A stretch of 64,000 bases of DNA from Microbulbifer sp. THAF38 (GTDB taxonomy: Bacteria > Pseudomonadota > Gammaproteobacteria > Pseudomonadales > Cellvibrionaceae), in the NCBI RefSeq assembly GCF_009363535.1, contig NZ_CP045369.1, positions 4,351,001 to 4,415,000 on the forward strand. The letters are read 5' to 3'. A program made the position numbers and the translations under genes. Below are positions 15,420 through 24,825 of the stretch, one piece after another. Position 1 is the first letter of the stretch. The number at the start of each line of letters is the position of its first letter. Below the pieces are notes generated by a model. That model was given only the letters and a program-made list of their open reading frames with translations, made no database searches and was not told where the DNA came from.

Positions 15420-18032
15420 TCAATCAGCCGGCGCAGCAAAAGGATCGTTATAGTACTGGGCGCCGATATCCAACCACTCAGCAATCAGGCGCAATTCAGC
15501 TGGCTGCAGTAATCCCGCGTGCGCACCACCGGGAGAGAACACTGGAAAAAAAGTGCTTTCTGCCGCATTTTCAGCCAGAACTGAAGAGCTGGTTACAACA
15601 ACCATCACCGGAATAGGATTACCATTCGCATCGAGAATTAAATTTCCATCTTCATCGGTTTCAAATACCGGGTTGCCCTGGTTATCCGTCTCCTGTCGCA
15701 TCCGCGGAGTTAAAATTCCGCCGACAAGATCCAATATCGGACTGTCAACCAGTAGCTCGGCATAAGAGGTAAACCAAGCATCGTTTGCACTGGATGCGCT
15801 GGCGGTGAGATCCAGTTGCGCAGCAGGGACTCGTGTAGCGCCAGCGGCATCTACTGGGGAGTGGCAGGCTATACAGGTGTTGTCACTAATCACTGTGCCG
15901 GTGTTATCCACAACCTGACGTGGTAACTCCCAGATTGGCTGGATATGCTGTTCGTAGTGAATAACACTCCGACAATTGCTATTCCAATTATCTAGACAGA
16001 CCAGCGGCGCAGGGATTTCAGTCAATAAATCGGCGTAGGTCAGGGATATATCAGTATCTTTGGCGCGAACTGCTGGATCGGTCCAGACATCAGAAAAGTG
16101 TATATCCCCTTTTAATCCAACTTCTCCAACAATCCGAGCCAATAACTGCGCCATGGTTTCACCCATTTCTGCCTGCAACGCGGGCTCGGTATTGGCAAAG
16201 GGCGCTGCAGAAGTCGGGGCTCCCTTCCAGGCAGATTCCAGCTGCATATCCGCGCGACCATGCGCGACTTCACTCTCGCTAGTGTGACAGCCATTACAGC
16301 TACGTACTTCGCCAGGTCGCAACTGCAGCCAGTTATTGTGCTGCTCAAAAATTCTCTTGCCCTCAGCATCCACTACTGAAATTGCGAAGGGAATATCAGC
16401 TGGTACTTTGACTCGTACAGAACCATCGGGTTGTATAGGTGTATAACCCAGGATTTCGCGCATACCCTGTCGACGGTTGCGCCCAAAAGCCGAACCATCA
16501 AAATCCAGAATATCATCGTCTGGAATCGCCACCGCTTTAACGATACGCAGGAAACGCGCAGGGCGCTCATCGGCAGTAGTGATAGCAGGATCAGCGAGAG
16601 TTTCTATTCCCGCTATATCCTCACCATCAAAATCGTAGACACTACGGACATCCAAAATACCCACTGACTCCTGCACTAGATCGCCATCTACGTCTATTCC
16701 AGGAATTGGATCGGGAATATAAGTTGGCTCTGTGTGGGGCTCCAGGGCCACACCCTCAGAAATCATTTCGCCTTCTTCTGCGACGATAATTGGCAATTGG
16801 GTGCCGGCCTCGTAATCATAGATCCACAGGCCAAAAAGCGGATCAGCTAAAACCGGCTCCTCTTCTTCCCCTATTGTTTCCGGGCAAGGGCGCAGTAGCT
16901 CCGTTTCTTCCTCCACAATACGACATTCACTCCAGGAGACGAGCAGCCTGCTAGTGCCATCGTAGAAAGGCCACGCTGCAGAGAATGTGCCATGGTATGA
17001 GAGTGTCCCATCAGTGGTGACTTCAGCAAAGGAGATAGAGTGCTGACCAACCAGATCACCCTCGCCGCCGGCCTCACTGTAAGCTTCGCTGTAATTTATT
17101 CCATCGATAGCCACTAGGTCGCCGCCGTAACTTACTCCCGCAGGTGAACGCAGGTTTACCAGTAAACGTCCATCTGGCATTTCACGCGGTTTGGAGAAAG
17201 TCGCAATAGAGTTTTCGGTGCCGGTTTCCTGGCTGTGGTAACCATAATGGAATGACAGGTCACTACCATCTGGTTTGATGGTATACAGGCTTAAACGATC
17301 TACACCGGCGGCATTATCCCAACGATTAAACAGGATACGCCCATTATTCAGTACAGTGGGATTGAGATCGTGGCTTTGATTGAATGAGATCTGACGAATA
17401 TCACTGCCATCCGCCTCCATCACATGTAATACAAAAGCGGGTGCATCCTGATCATCTGTCAGAGCAGAAAATTGAGGCTTATTATCATCCAGTAACAAAG
17501 CACGCGCTCGGCGTTGGCGACTAGAAGAAAAAACTATACGTCCATCTGGCAAGAAAGCCGGGGCAACATCCTGCCCTTCCTCTGCAACAAGGTCGGATTG
17601 TATGACTCTTTTCAGTTCTTTGGTTTCAAGATCATATAACCAGATATTCCAGGTAGGTTGCTCATCGTCATCAGCATCTTCCAATTCCGGTGCGCGCATC
17701 GCGAATATCAGGCGCTGGCCATCTGCTGAGGTATTCAGGTCTTTAACATCGTAGTCACCGGTAAAAACTTCTGCGGTAATTACCGTCTCTGCAGCACTTG
17801 CTGTAGCCCGATCCTTAAGGACCAGCTCGGCTCCAGGGAAAAAATCCTGGGGTTGGTATACGCTGTCTGGCTCCAGGGTACCTTCATCATCCTTAATAAG
17901 CTGGCGACGCACGAAGGCAATAGGGTAATCCACTGCCACCGGATCTTCCGCCTGCTCCCCACCACTTGAGGAACCACCGCCACTACAAGCAGCTACCAAC
18001 AGCAGTAGCGGCACTGCACGCAAAGATTTCAT
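15420..18032 (-). CDS. HzsA-like di-heme lipoprotein with beta-propeller repeats
   Basis: An 870-residue protein. A lipobox at LLLVAACSGGGSSSGG gives a lipid anchor and a flexible Gly/Ser linker. The first half contains TolB/PD40-like propeller repeats (DVAPAFLPDGRIVFSSSRQR, HDLNPTVLNNGRILFNRWD, REMPDGRLLVNLRSP). The second half has two heme c sites: CNGCH (579-583) and CIACH (720-724). The layout resembles the hydrazine synthase alpha-subunit-like family seen widely in bacteria that do not make hydrazine, so hydrazine chemistry should not be assumed. A periplasmic or surface electron-transfer or oxidoreductase role is inferred. First gene of the minus-strand unit. Confidence 0.82.
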   Translation of the reverse strand: MKSLRAVPLLLLVAACSGGGSSSGGEQAEDPVAVDYPIAFVRRQLIKDDEGTLEPDSVYQPQDFFPGAELVLKDRATASAAETVITAEVFTGDYDVKDLNTSADGQRLIFAMRAPELEDADDDEQPTWNIWLYDLETKELKRVIQSDLVAEEGQDVAPAFLPDGRIVFSSSRQRRARALLLDDNKPQFSALTDDQDAPAFVLHVMEADGSDIRQISFNQSHDLNPTVLNNGRILFNRWDNAAGVDRLSLYTIKPDGSDLSFHYGYHSQETGTENSIATFSKPREMPDGRLLVNLRSPAGVSYGGDLVAIDGINYSEAYSEAGGEGDLVGQHSISFAEVTTDGTLSYHGTFSAAWPFYDGTSRLLVSWSECRIVEEETELLRPCPETIGEEEEPVLADPLFGLWIYDYEAGTQLPIIVAEEGEMISEGVALEPHTEPTYIPDPIPGIDVDGDLVQESVGILDVRSVYDFDGEDIAGIETLADPAITTADERPARFLRIVKAVAIPDDDILDFDGSAFGRNRRQGMREILGYTPIQPDGSVRVKVPADIPFAISVVDAEGKRIFEQHNNWLQLRPGEVRSCNGCHTSESEVAHGRADMQLESAWKGAPTSAAPFANTEPALQAEMGETMAQLLARIVGEVGLKGDIHFSDVWTDPAVRAKDTDISLTYADLLTEIPAPLVCLDNWNSNCRSVIHYEQHIQPIWELPRQVVDNTGTVISDNTCIACHSPVDAAGATRVPAAQLDLTASASSANDAWFTSYAELLVDSPILDLVGGILTPRMRQETDNQGNPVFETDEDGNLILDANGNPIPVMVVVTSSSVLAENAAESTFFPVFSPGGAHAGLLQPAELRLIAEWLDIGAQYYNDPFAAPAD

Positions 18033-18258
18033 TATTTTTTATCCACCCGGCATAGGCACCAGCAATATGCCGGTAATATTTGCTGAAGGCCCTTCATTAT
18101 TCTGTGCGCGGTTATTACCGCTGAGGGTAATTCTCGCAAGTTGCGCACAAAAAGTTTGCCAACTGGGACGCAAATATTAAAAGTCATTCTGACATTATCG
18201 AAATTCGCTTTTAGTATGCCTTGACATACCCCACTGACCCCATCGACAAAATAATCCA
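18033..18258. promoter_or_regulatory. Divergent promoter region of the redox locus
   Basis: 226 bp between the HzsA-like gene (-) and the mono-heme gene (+). A TTGACA hexamer occurs at about 18221, only about 38 nt before the plus-strand ATG. I see no clear -10 at the right spacing and no obvious ribosome site for the plus-strand gene, so exact promoters are not assigned. Confidence 0.4.
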
Positions 18259-19485
18259 ATGAAAAATAATTCGTCCCGAGCGCATAAGATCCAGCTCACA
18301 GTGGTAGGCGCAATAATTGGGGCCGGCCTTTGGAATCTTCCAGCTCTCGCTGCCCCACAGGATCAGGCCCTGCAAATTCACAGCCGTATCACCGGCACCA
18401 TTCCCTCTGAAAGTGTATTGCTGGATATGGCCGAGGACATTGCCAACGGCGATCCTGCCAGCGCTGCCTATACAGCGATGCAACACGATGATTTCTTTAA
18501 TGTGACCCTGAAAAATCTGGCCACTCCCTGGACTAACGAAGAGCAGGATGTGTTTGCGCCATTGAACGATTACAGTGCAACCGTTATCGGCATGGTGCGG
18601 GACGATATGGATTTTCGCCAATTGCTATCGGCAAATATTCTGTATACCGGGAATGTTTCCGGGTTGCCAGGCTACAGCACCAGTAATAATGATCACTACG
18701 AAGCTCTGGAAGCTGGTGGTTATTCCCTGAAAGAAAATCTCACCCAACAGAGTCAGTCATCCCTCAATGGACTCCCTGCCAGCGCCACCGCTGGGGTGAT
18801 TACCAGTCGCGCCGCAGCAAAAGCCTTTTTTAGTGCTGGCACCAACCGAGCTATGTTCCGTTTTACTCTGCTCAACCACATGTGCCGGGATATGGAACAA
18901 GTGCAAGACAGCACTCGGCCACCGGATCGAATTCGCCAAGATGTGAGTCGCAGCCCAGGTGGGGATAGCCGGGTATTCCAGAACAACTGCGTCAGCTGTC
19001 ATAGCGGCATGGACCCTATGGCCCAAGCATTCGCTTATTACGATTATGTCTACGATGCGGACAATGATCCGGAAGGTAATAACGGAGCCCTCGACTACAA
19101 CGGCGCAGGAGATACAGACCCGGAAACCGGTAGTCGCGTGAAGGCCAAAAACCATATTAATGCGGCAAATTTTCCCCATGGATATCAGCTACCCGACGAC
19201 CGCTGGGATAACTACTGGCGTGAAGGGCCCAACCTTCACCTGGGGTGGAGCAGCGCCCTGCCCGGTAGCGGTAACGGGGCAAAGTCTCTCGGTGAAGAAT
19301 TCGCTAATAGTCGTGCTTTCGCCACCTGCCAAGTCACCAAAGTTTTTCGCCAAGTGTGCTTACGTGAACCCGAAGATGCCAGTGATCGCGCACGCATAGA
19401 AACCATCACGGACAACTTCAGCAGCTCCGGTTACAAACTGAAGCAGGTATACGCCGACACTGCAGTTTATTGCGCGGGGGATTAA
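18259..19485 (+). CDS. Exported mono-heme c-type protein
   Basis: A 408-residue protein with a signal peptide (about 1-32, ending ALAAPQ). One heme c site, CVSCH, is at residues 244-248, followed by SGMDPMAQAFAYYDY; Met residues after the site are possible axial ligands. The arrangement (a helical first half with MCRDMEQVQDSTRPPDRIRQDV, then the heme site) recalls the DUF1588/DUF1592-type cytochromes of planctomycetes and marine bacteria, but this is only a resemblance. It opens the plus-strand arm; the next gene begins 5 nt after its stop. Confidence 0.7.
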   Translation: MKNNSSRAHKIQLTVVGAIIGAGLWNLPALAAPQDQALQIHSRITGTIPSESVLLDMAEDIANGDPASAAYTAMQHDDFFNVTLKNLATPWTNEEQDVFAPLNDYSATVIGMVRDDMDFRQLLSANILYTGNVSGLPGYSTSNNDHYEALEAGGYSLKENLTQQSQSSLNGLPASATAGVITSRAAAKAFFSAGTNRAMFRFTLLNHMCRDMEQVQDSTRPPDRIRQDVSRSPGGDSRVFQNNCVSCHSGMDPMAQAFAYYDYVYDADNDPEGNNGALDYNGAGDTDPETGSRVKAKNHINAANFPHGYQLPDDRWDNYWREGPNLHLGWSSALPGSGNGAKSLGEEFANSRAFATCQVTKVFRQVCLREPEDASDRARIETITDNFSSSGYKLKQVYADTAVYCAGD

Positions 19486-19490
19486 TAACA

Positions 19491-21974
19491 ATGAAAACTT
19501 TTAAAAACCTGCAGATATTCACCTTCCTGTGCACAGTCGCATTTCTTGCCGCTTGTAGTGGCGGCAGTGGCCAGGATACGGAAGAGCAGCCAAATACCAA
19601 CCAATCCAATAATGGTGCCAGCTATTCAGGGCCAGCACCAGAAACCGAGGATGTCAAACAGTACAAGCGCTATATCTGGGATAACCTGGCCGAACAAAAT
19701 CGCTGTGGTAGCTGCCACGTAGAAGGCGCACAGAGCCCCCATTTTGTGCGTGGTGATGATATTAATGCAGCCTACGATGTTGGTCGCGAATTAGTAAATC
19801 TGAGCCTCCCAGAGGAATCTCGCCTGGTCACTAAAGTAGGTGGTGGGCACAACTGTTGGCTCTCCAGCGACGACGCCTGCGCTGAAATTATTACCAATTA
19901 TATTGAAGAGTGGGCCCGAGCCAGCGGCGGCCTCAGTAATACCGTCACATTAACTCCCCCTATTGAACGCGATGTGGGTGCGAGTAAGAGCTTCCCGGTC
20001 TCCAGTAGTAACTTCGGTACTACCGTTTACCCGGTACTACGTAACTACTGTGCCAACTGTCACAGTGAGGATGCCGCGCTCACACAAAAACCTTATTTTG
20101 CCAGCTCCGATTTGGATCTCGCCTACGAAGAGGCGAAAAGCAAAATGAACCTGGACACCCCCGCGGACTCACGCTTCTCCGTGCGTCTGGGTAGTGAATT
20201 CCACAACTGTTGGGATGATTGCTCAGATAACGAAACGGAGATGACAGCTGCCATCCAGGCCTTTGCCGACAGTATTGCTACTACTGAGGTCAATCCAGAT
20301 TGGGTTCTTAGTAAAGCCCTGCTTCTCACCGATGGCATCGTCGCCAGTAGTGGAGGCCGCATAGAAAATAATGCGATCGCCCTGTATGAATTCAAAACCG
20401 GCAGCGGCACCACGGCCTATGACACCTCCGGGGTAAACCCAGCCATTGATTTAGCTCTTTCAGGCGATGTGGAGTGGATCGAGTCCTGGGGTTTACAGCT
20501 GAAAGGGGGTAAGGCCCAGGGCGCTACGGCTACGAGTCGCAAGTTATACGAAACCCTCACAGCCACCGGCGAATACTCCATTGAGGTTTGGGCCGCGCCG
20601 GCCAATGTCACCCAGGAAGGTCCCGCGCGTTTAATCACCTATTCCGGCGGCGACGATATTCGCAACTTCACCCTTGGCCAGGCGCAGTACAGTTACACAT
20701 TCCAGAACCGCAGTGACAATACTGATGCGGACGGCATGCCAGCGCTAATGACTGATGATGCCGACCAACTGGTACAAGCCAGCTTGCAACATGTGGTCAC
20801 GACCTACGACCCGATCAATGGCCGTAAACTCTTTGTAAACGGCGCCGATACCGGAGAAATAGACCCCAGCGAAGCGGGCCTACTCAGCACTTGGGATGAC
20901 ACCTTTGCCCTAGCGGTTGGTAGTGAAGTGAGCAACGGAAATAGCTGGCAGGGTTCTATCCGCATGCTGGCAATTCACTCTCGCGCACTCTCTGCCGAGG
21001 ATATTGCCACCAACTATGAAGTAGGTGTGGGAGAAAAATACTTCCTGCTATTTAAAGTTGAAGAGCACACCGGCATTGCCGAAAGCTATGTAATGTTTAC
21101 CGTTCAGCAGTTCGACAACTACGCCTACCTGTTCAGTGAACCTACCTTTATCAGCCTGGACGAAAGTGTCGATCCGAAAGGTATCGCTATCGAAGGCATG
21201 CGTATCGGTATTAATGGTCGCGAGGCGGAAGTGGGTCAGTCCTGGGCCAACTTATCCACCGAAATCGATGATAGTTACGTGCCCCTGCAAGGCCAGCAGC
21301 TATCGAGGCTGGGTACCATCATTACCCTCGATAAGGGCCCGCTGGAAGATGAGTTTTTCCTCTCCTTCGAACGTATCGGCAATGTCACTTTTACCCGAGT
21401 GGAACCCACCCCTGCGGCCCCACCGGAATCGGCGGACCTGGAAGCCCAACCACGTATCGGCCTACGACGTTTCGAGCAGATCAATGCCAGTCTGTCACGC
21501 GCCACCGGTATTTCCAGCGCCCACCCGGATGTGATGGAAACCTGGGAAACCGTGAAGCGCCAGCTACCTGTATCCAGTGATATCACCGGATTCCTGGCTG
21601 CACAACAAATGGGTATCACCCAGCTTGCCGTGAAGTACTGCAGCACCTTGGTAGACTCCAATGAGCGCAGTGGTTACTTCCCAGGCTTTGATTTTAATGC
21701 TTCCGCTAATACGGCTTTCGACAGCGCTAGCAAACGGGCGCTGGTGATTAATCCATTAATGGAAAGCCTACTGGGCCACGAAATGAACTGGCACGACGGC
21801 AGCCACTCGCAGCTGTCGAATGCACCAGATCTGAGTACCGTGGAAGCAGAATTGAACAATCTGATCAATACCATGACCGCTTGTGGTAATGGTTGTGAAG
21901 CAGGGCGGACCGAGACCACGGTCAAGGCAGTATGCGCAGCCGCCATGGGCAGCGCGATGATCCTGATTCACTGA
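19491..21974 (+). CDS. LamG-domain di-heme lipoprotein
   Basis: The start at ATG 19491 gives a signal peptide with lipobox FLAACSGG; 827 residues. Two heme c sites, CGSCH (72-76) and CANCH (187-191), each lie in a similar roughly 110-residue unit (both with LVTKVGGGHNCW/RLGSEFHNCW and DCS/ACAEII segments), so the N-terminal part is an internal duplication. A LamG/concanavalin-like domain spans about 290-515 (EYSIEVWAAPANV, LFVNGADTGE, WQGSIRMLAIHSRALS). The C-terminal region (about 590-827) is unassigned. LamG domains bind carbohydrate or protein ligands, so this may be a surface-exposed electron-transfer lipoprotein. Confidence 0.8.
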   Translation: MKTFKNLQIFTFLCTVAFLAACSGGSGQDTEEQPNTNQSNNGASYSGPAPETEDVKQYKRYIWDNLAEQNRCGSCHVEGAQSPHFVRGDDINAAYDVGRELVNLSLPEESRLVTKVGGGHNCWLSSDDACAEIITNYIEEWARASGGLSNTVTLTPPIERDVGASKSFPVSSSNFGTTVYPVLRNYCANCHSEDAALTQKPYFASSDLDLAYEEAKSKMNLDTPADSRFSVRLGSEFHNCWDDCSDNETEMTAAIQAFADSIATTEVNPDWVLSKALLLTDGIVASSGGRIENNAIALYEFKTGSGTTAYDTSGVNPAIDLALSGDVEWIESWGLQLKGGKAQGATATSRKLYETLTATGEYSIEVWAAPANVTQEGPARLITYSGGDDIRNFTLGQAQYSYTFQNRSDNTDADGMPALMTDDADQLVQASLQHVVTTYDPINGRKLFVNGADTGEIDPSEAGLLSTWDDTFALAVGSEVSNGNSWQGSIRMLAIHSRALSAEDIATNYEVGVGEKYFLLFKVEEHTGIAESYVMFTVQQFDNYAYLFSEPTFISLDESVDPKGIAIEGMRIGINGREAEVGQSWANLSTEIDDSYVPLQGQQLSRLGTIITLDKGPLEDEFFLSFERIGNVTFTRVEPTPAAPPESADLEAQPRIGLRRFEQINASLSRATGISSAHPDVMETWETVKRQLPVSSDITGFLAAQQMGITQLAVKYCSTLVDSNERSGYFPGFDFNASANTAFDSASKRALVINPLMESLLGHEMNWHDGSHSQLSNAPDLSTVEAELNNLINTMTACGNGCEAGRTETTVKAVCAAAMGSAMILIH

Positions 21975-21988
21975 TTATGAACGGACTA

Positions 21989-22070
21989 TTGCCCAGGTGC
22001 GATTTTAAACACCACGCCTGGGCAATCTAATCGAGCTCCAGAAGAACCTGTTGAAGAATTTTTTCAACAG
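21989..22070 (+). terminator. Two hairpins after the LamG gene
   Basis: A perfect 9-bp stem TTGCCCAGG / CCTGGGCAA (19-nt loop), then an 8-bp stem CTGTTGAA / TTCAACAG (22048-22070). Neither has a clear 3' T-run; they may attenuate transcription or shape the mRNA before the Tat-protein gene. Confidence 0.4.
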
Positions 22071-22129
22071 CCTTCATAAAAATTTAAAAAATAATTAACC
22101 GGCCCATCGGATATAAATCCGCAAAGACT

Positions 22130-23701
22130 ATGAGCAAGAAAAAACATTTTGAGCTGGACCAGCCCCTACATCACCCGGACCACCATCGCCCGGTAACCCG
22201 TCGTGATTTTCTCGCCCAGGGTTTTCGTGCGGGCATGGCGACAGTATTAGGTGGCTCTGTATTTAGCATGTTCGCCAATCCACGTAATGCCCATGCAGCT
22301 CTATCTTCCGATCTGGAAGGCCTGCGCAAGAGCAACGGTGGCCCTTGTGATGTAAGCGCTTTCGGCGCCGGTAAAATCCCCTTTATCTGTTTCGACCTCG
22401 CCGGTGGAGCCAATATCGCTGGCTCCAATGTATTGGTAGGCAAACAAGGTGGCCAAATGGATTTTCTCGGCACGGCCGGTTACAACAAACAGGGCCTGCC
22501 GGGCGATATGATCCCCTCTGCGGGTGCAGGTTTTGTCAACACCGACCTGGGCCTCGCCTTCCATAGCGACAGCGGCATATTGCGCGGTATCTTGGAAAAA
22601 GTGAGCTCCGGCACCGCTACTGCTACCAATGGAGCGGTGATCCCGGCGCGCTCGGAAAACGATACCGGCAACAACCCCCACAACCCCATGTACGGTATCA
22701 ATCAGGCCGGGGCCAATGGTTCCCTATTGGCCCTGATCGGCTCTCGCTCCAGTGATTCCGGTGGAAATTCCATGGCTCCGTCGGCAATGATCAACCCAGA
22801 AGTACGCCCCACCAAAGTGGACAGGCCTTCTGATGTTACCGGCCTCGTTGATGTGGGCGATTTGGTGGGACTGCTTAGCCAGGAAGACACGGTGGCAGTA
22901 ATGGAATCCATGTATCGTATTTCTGATGCCAAGCTGGGGAAGGTAAACACCCGCGTGGGAGCCGACGCGATTATCAAGGACATGGTGCGCTGCGGTTACA
23001 TGAAAAGCGCCGACTTAGCGGACCGCTTCGGTAATCCCGCCGATCTTAACCCCGAGGCCGACCCGGATATCGTCGGTCCCTCCGGTATTTTTACCAGCGC
23101 TGAACTGAGCGGGGATGGGGAATTCCGCAAAACCGCCTCAGCGATGAAACTAGTGGTGAATGGCTATGCCGGTGCCGGCACTATCACCATGGGCGGCTAC
23201 GACTACCATACCGGCGACCGCGCCACCGGTGAGATGCGCGACCTTCGCGCCGGCCGCTGCATTGGCGCCTGCCTGGAGTATGCTGCACGTCGCAACCAGC
23301 CGCTGATGATTTATGTCTTCAGCGATGGTTCGGTTTTCTCCAACGGAATGATCGACGACTCTGTCGAAGGTCGTGGCAAGGGTGTGTGGACCGGGGACGA
23401 TCAGCAAACCGCTGCTTCTTTCTTCCTGGTATACAACCCTGCGGGGCGCCCGCAATTACTCGGTGGCAGTGCCGACGAACAGGCAAGACACCAACAGCTG
23501 GGTTATATGCGTTCCTCCGGGGATGTAGAAACGTCCTCAAGCCCCGCCGCCAACAACGTCAATCTATTGGTGGAAACTGTAGTGTTGAACTACCTGGCCC
23601 TACATGGCGAACAGGATAACTTTGCCAGCCTCTTCCCCAACCATGGACTCGGAAACGGCACTCTCATAGACAGCATGACCGCTTTTGCCCCCATAAGATA
23701 A
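22130..23701 (+). CDS. Tat-exported DUF1501-like protein
   Basis: A 523-residue protein. A twin-arginine signal (TRRDFLAQGFRAG, Arg24-Arg25, then a hydrophobic stretch and a likely cut after NAHA at 56) means export in folded form, often with a cofactor. The body (FICFDLAGGANIAGSNVLVGKQGGQMDFL, NPHNPMYGINQAG, YDYHTGDRATGEMRD, MIYVFSDGSVFSNG) resembles the DUF1501 family, related to the alkaline-phosphatase/sulfatase superfamily and usually encoded beside c-type cytochromes. No catalytic function is proven. It lies between the LamG heme protein and apbE. Confidence 0.72.
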   Translation: MSKKKHFELDQPLHHPDHHRPVTRRDFLAQGFRAGMATVLGGSVFSMFANPRNAHAALSSDLEGLRKSNGGPCDVSAFGAGKIPFICFDLAGGANIAGSNVLVGKQGGQMDFLGTAGYNKQGLPGDMIPSAGAGFVNTDLGLAFHSDSGILRGILEKVSSGTATATNGAVIPARSENDTGNNPHNPMYGINQAGANGSLLALIGSRSSDSGGNSMAPSAMINPEVRPTKVDRPSDVTGLVDVGDLVGLLSQEDTVAVMESMYRISDAKLGKVNTRVGADAIIKDMVRCGYMKSADLADRFGNPADLNPEADPDIVGPSGIFTSAELSGDGEFRKTASAMKLVVNGYAGAGTITMGGYDYHTGDRATGEMRDLRAGRCIGACLEYAARRNQPLMIYVFSDGSVFSNGMIDDSVEGRGKGVWTGDDQQTAASFFLVYNPAGRPQLLGGSADEQARHQQLGYMRSSGDVETSSSPAANNVNLLVETVVLNYLALHGEQDNFASLFPNHGLGNGTLIDSMTAFAPIR

Positions 23702-23713
23702 TGTGAAATCGAA

Positions 23714-24712
23714 ATGCTGCGTTTTATTCGATCCATCCTAATAGGCAGTGCTGCTCTCTGTGCAGCACCGGCACTGGCCGAGTGGCATTATGCCGAGCGT
23801 GCAATTATGGGGACTGAAGTCAGCCTGCAGCTTTGGCATGAAGATGCCAGTGAAGCGGAAAACCTGATTGAAAAGGTGATGGCAGAATTCCATCGCCTGG
23901 ATAACCAACTGTCACCCTACAAACCAGAGAGTGAATTGTCCCAAGTCAATCGCGAAGCAGGTAGAACAGCGGTCAATATTTCTGATGAGCTGCTTTCTCT
24001 GGTGGATAAGTCTATCTGGTTTAGCCGCCTGACCGATGGAGCCTTCGATATCAGCTACGCTACTCTCGGCAAGCATTATGATTTCCGCAATAAAAAAAGG
24101 GCTGACACGGCCCTTACCGATTCTCTGTTGAAAGCTCTGAATTACCGTCACTTGCATCTAAATAAAAAGTCAAAAACCCTACGATTTGGTCACAAGGAGA
24201 CAAAAATTGACCTAGGTGGCATTGCCAAGGGTTACGCTGTGGATAAAGCCATTCAGATTCTCGAACAGGCTGAAGTCTGTTGCGCCAGTGTCAGCGCCGG
24301 TGGCGATGCACGTATGCTCGGTGATAAACACGGTGAACCCTGGCTGGTAGGCATTCGCCATCCACGAGAGAAAAGCAAAAATGCCGCTGTGATCCCCCTA
24401 AGTGACACTGCCATTTCAACTTCCGGTGATTACGAGCGTTTTTTTATTGATGAACAACAAGAGCGTGTCCATCATATTTTTAATCCAAATACCGGAAAGC
24501 CCGCCGATACAACAGTTGGGGATAGCGATAAATTAATCAGTGTCAGCATTATCGGCCCAAGGGGTTTTGATACTGACCCGCTTTCCACCAGCGTATTTGT
24601 CCTGGGTAAGGAAAAAGGACTGGCACTCATTGATCGCCTGCCCCAATTTGAAGCGGTGGTTATCGACAGTAACAAACGTCTGTTTTTCAGCCAGGGACTG
24701 ATAAATCCATAA
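23714..24712 (+). CDS. apbE: FAD:protein FMN transferase ApbE
   Basis: A 332-residue protein with an N-terminal signal (about 1-22, ending PALAEWH), so it acts in the periplasm. Family motifs are MGTEVSLQLW at the start of the fold, GAFDISYATLG, KIDLGGIAKGYAVDKA, VSAGGDARMLG, and TSGDYERFF near the metal/FAD site. ApbE cleaves FAD and attaches FMN through phosphoester to Ser/Thr in Dxx(S/T)GA(S/T) motifs of exported proteins. The one such motif I found in this locus is in the DUF3570 protein (12952-12972). It starts 12 nt after the Tat-protein gene, so is probably co-transcribed. Confidence 0.94.
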   Translation: MLRFIRSILIGSAALCAAPALAEWHYAERAIMGTEVSLQLWHEDASEAENLIEKVMAEFHRLDNQLSPYKPESELSQVNREAGRTAVNISDELLSLVDKSIWFSRLTDGAFDISYATLGKHYDFRNKKRADTALTDSLLKALNYRHLHLNKKSKTLRFGHKETKIDLGGIAKGYAVDKAIQILEQAEVCCASVSAGGDARMLGDKHGEPWLVGIRHPREKSKNAAVIPLSDTAISTSGDYERFFIDEQQERVHHIFNPNTGKPADTTVGDSDKLISVSIIGPRGFDTDPLSTSVFVLGKEKGLALIDRLPQFEAVVIDSNKRLFFSQGLINP

Positions 24713-24825
24713 TAAACGTTCCAACGTCATAAAAAAATTGCCAACGGGATCACACCAGATAGCTACGCCCCTGACATAATTTGCGCCATTACACAATAAA
24801 GCCAAAAACAATCGAAAGGCCTTCC

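Noticed and set aside
15420..18032. Hydrazine synthase function for the HzsA-like protein
   Set aside because: Family resemblance is to the alpha-like group found in non-anammox bacteria; no HzsB/C-like genes are here.
18211..18621. 136-codon minus-strand frame at the start of the mono-heme gene
   Set aside because: Overlaps the signal-peptide end of a better-supported gene and the divergent promoter region.
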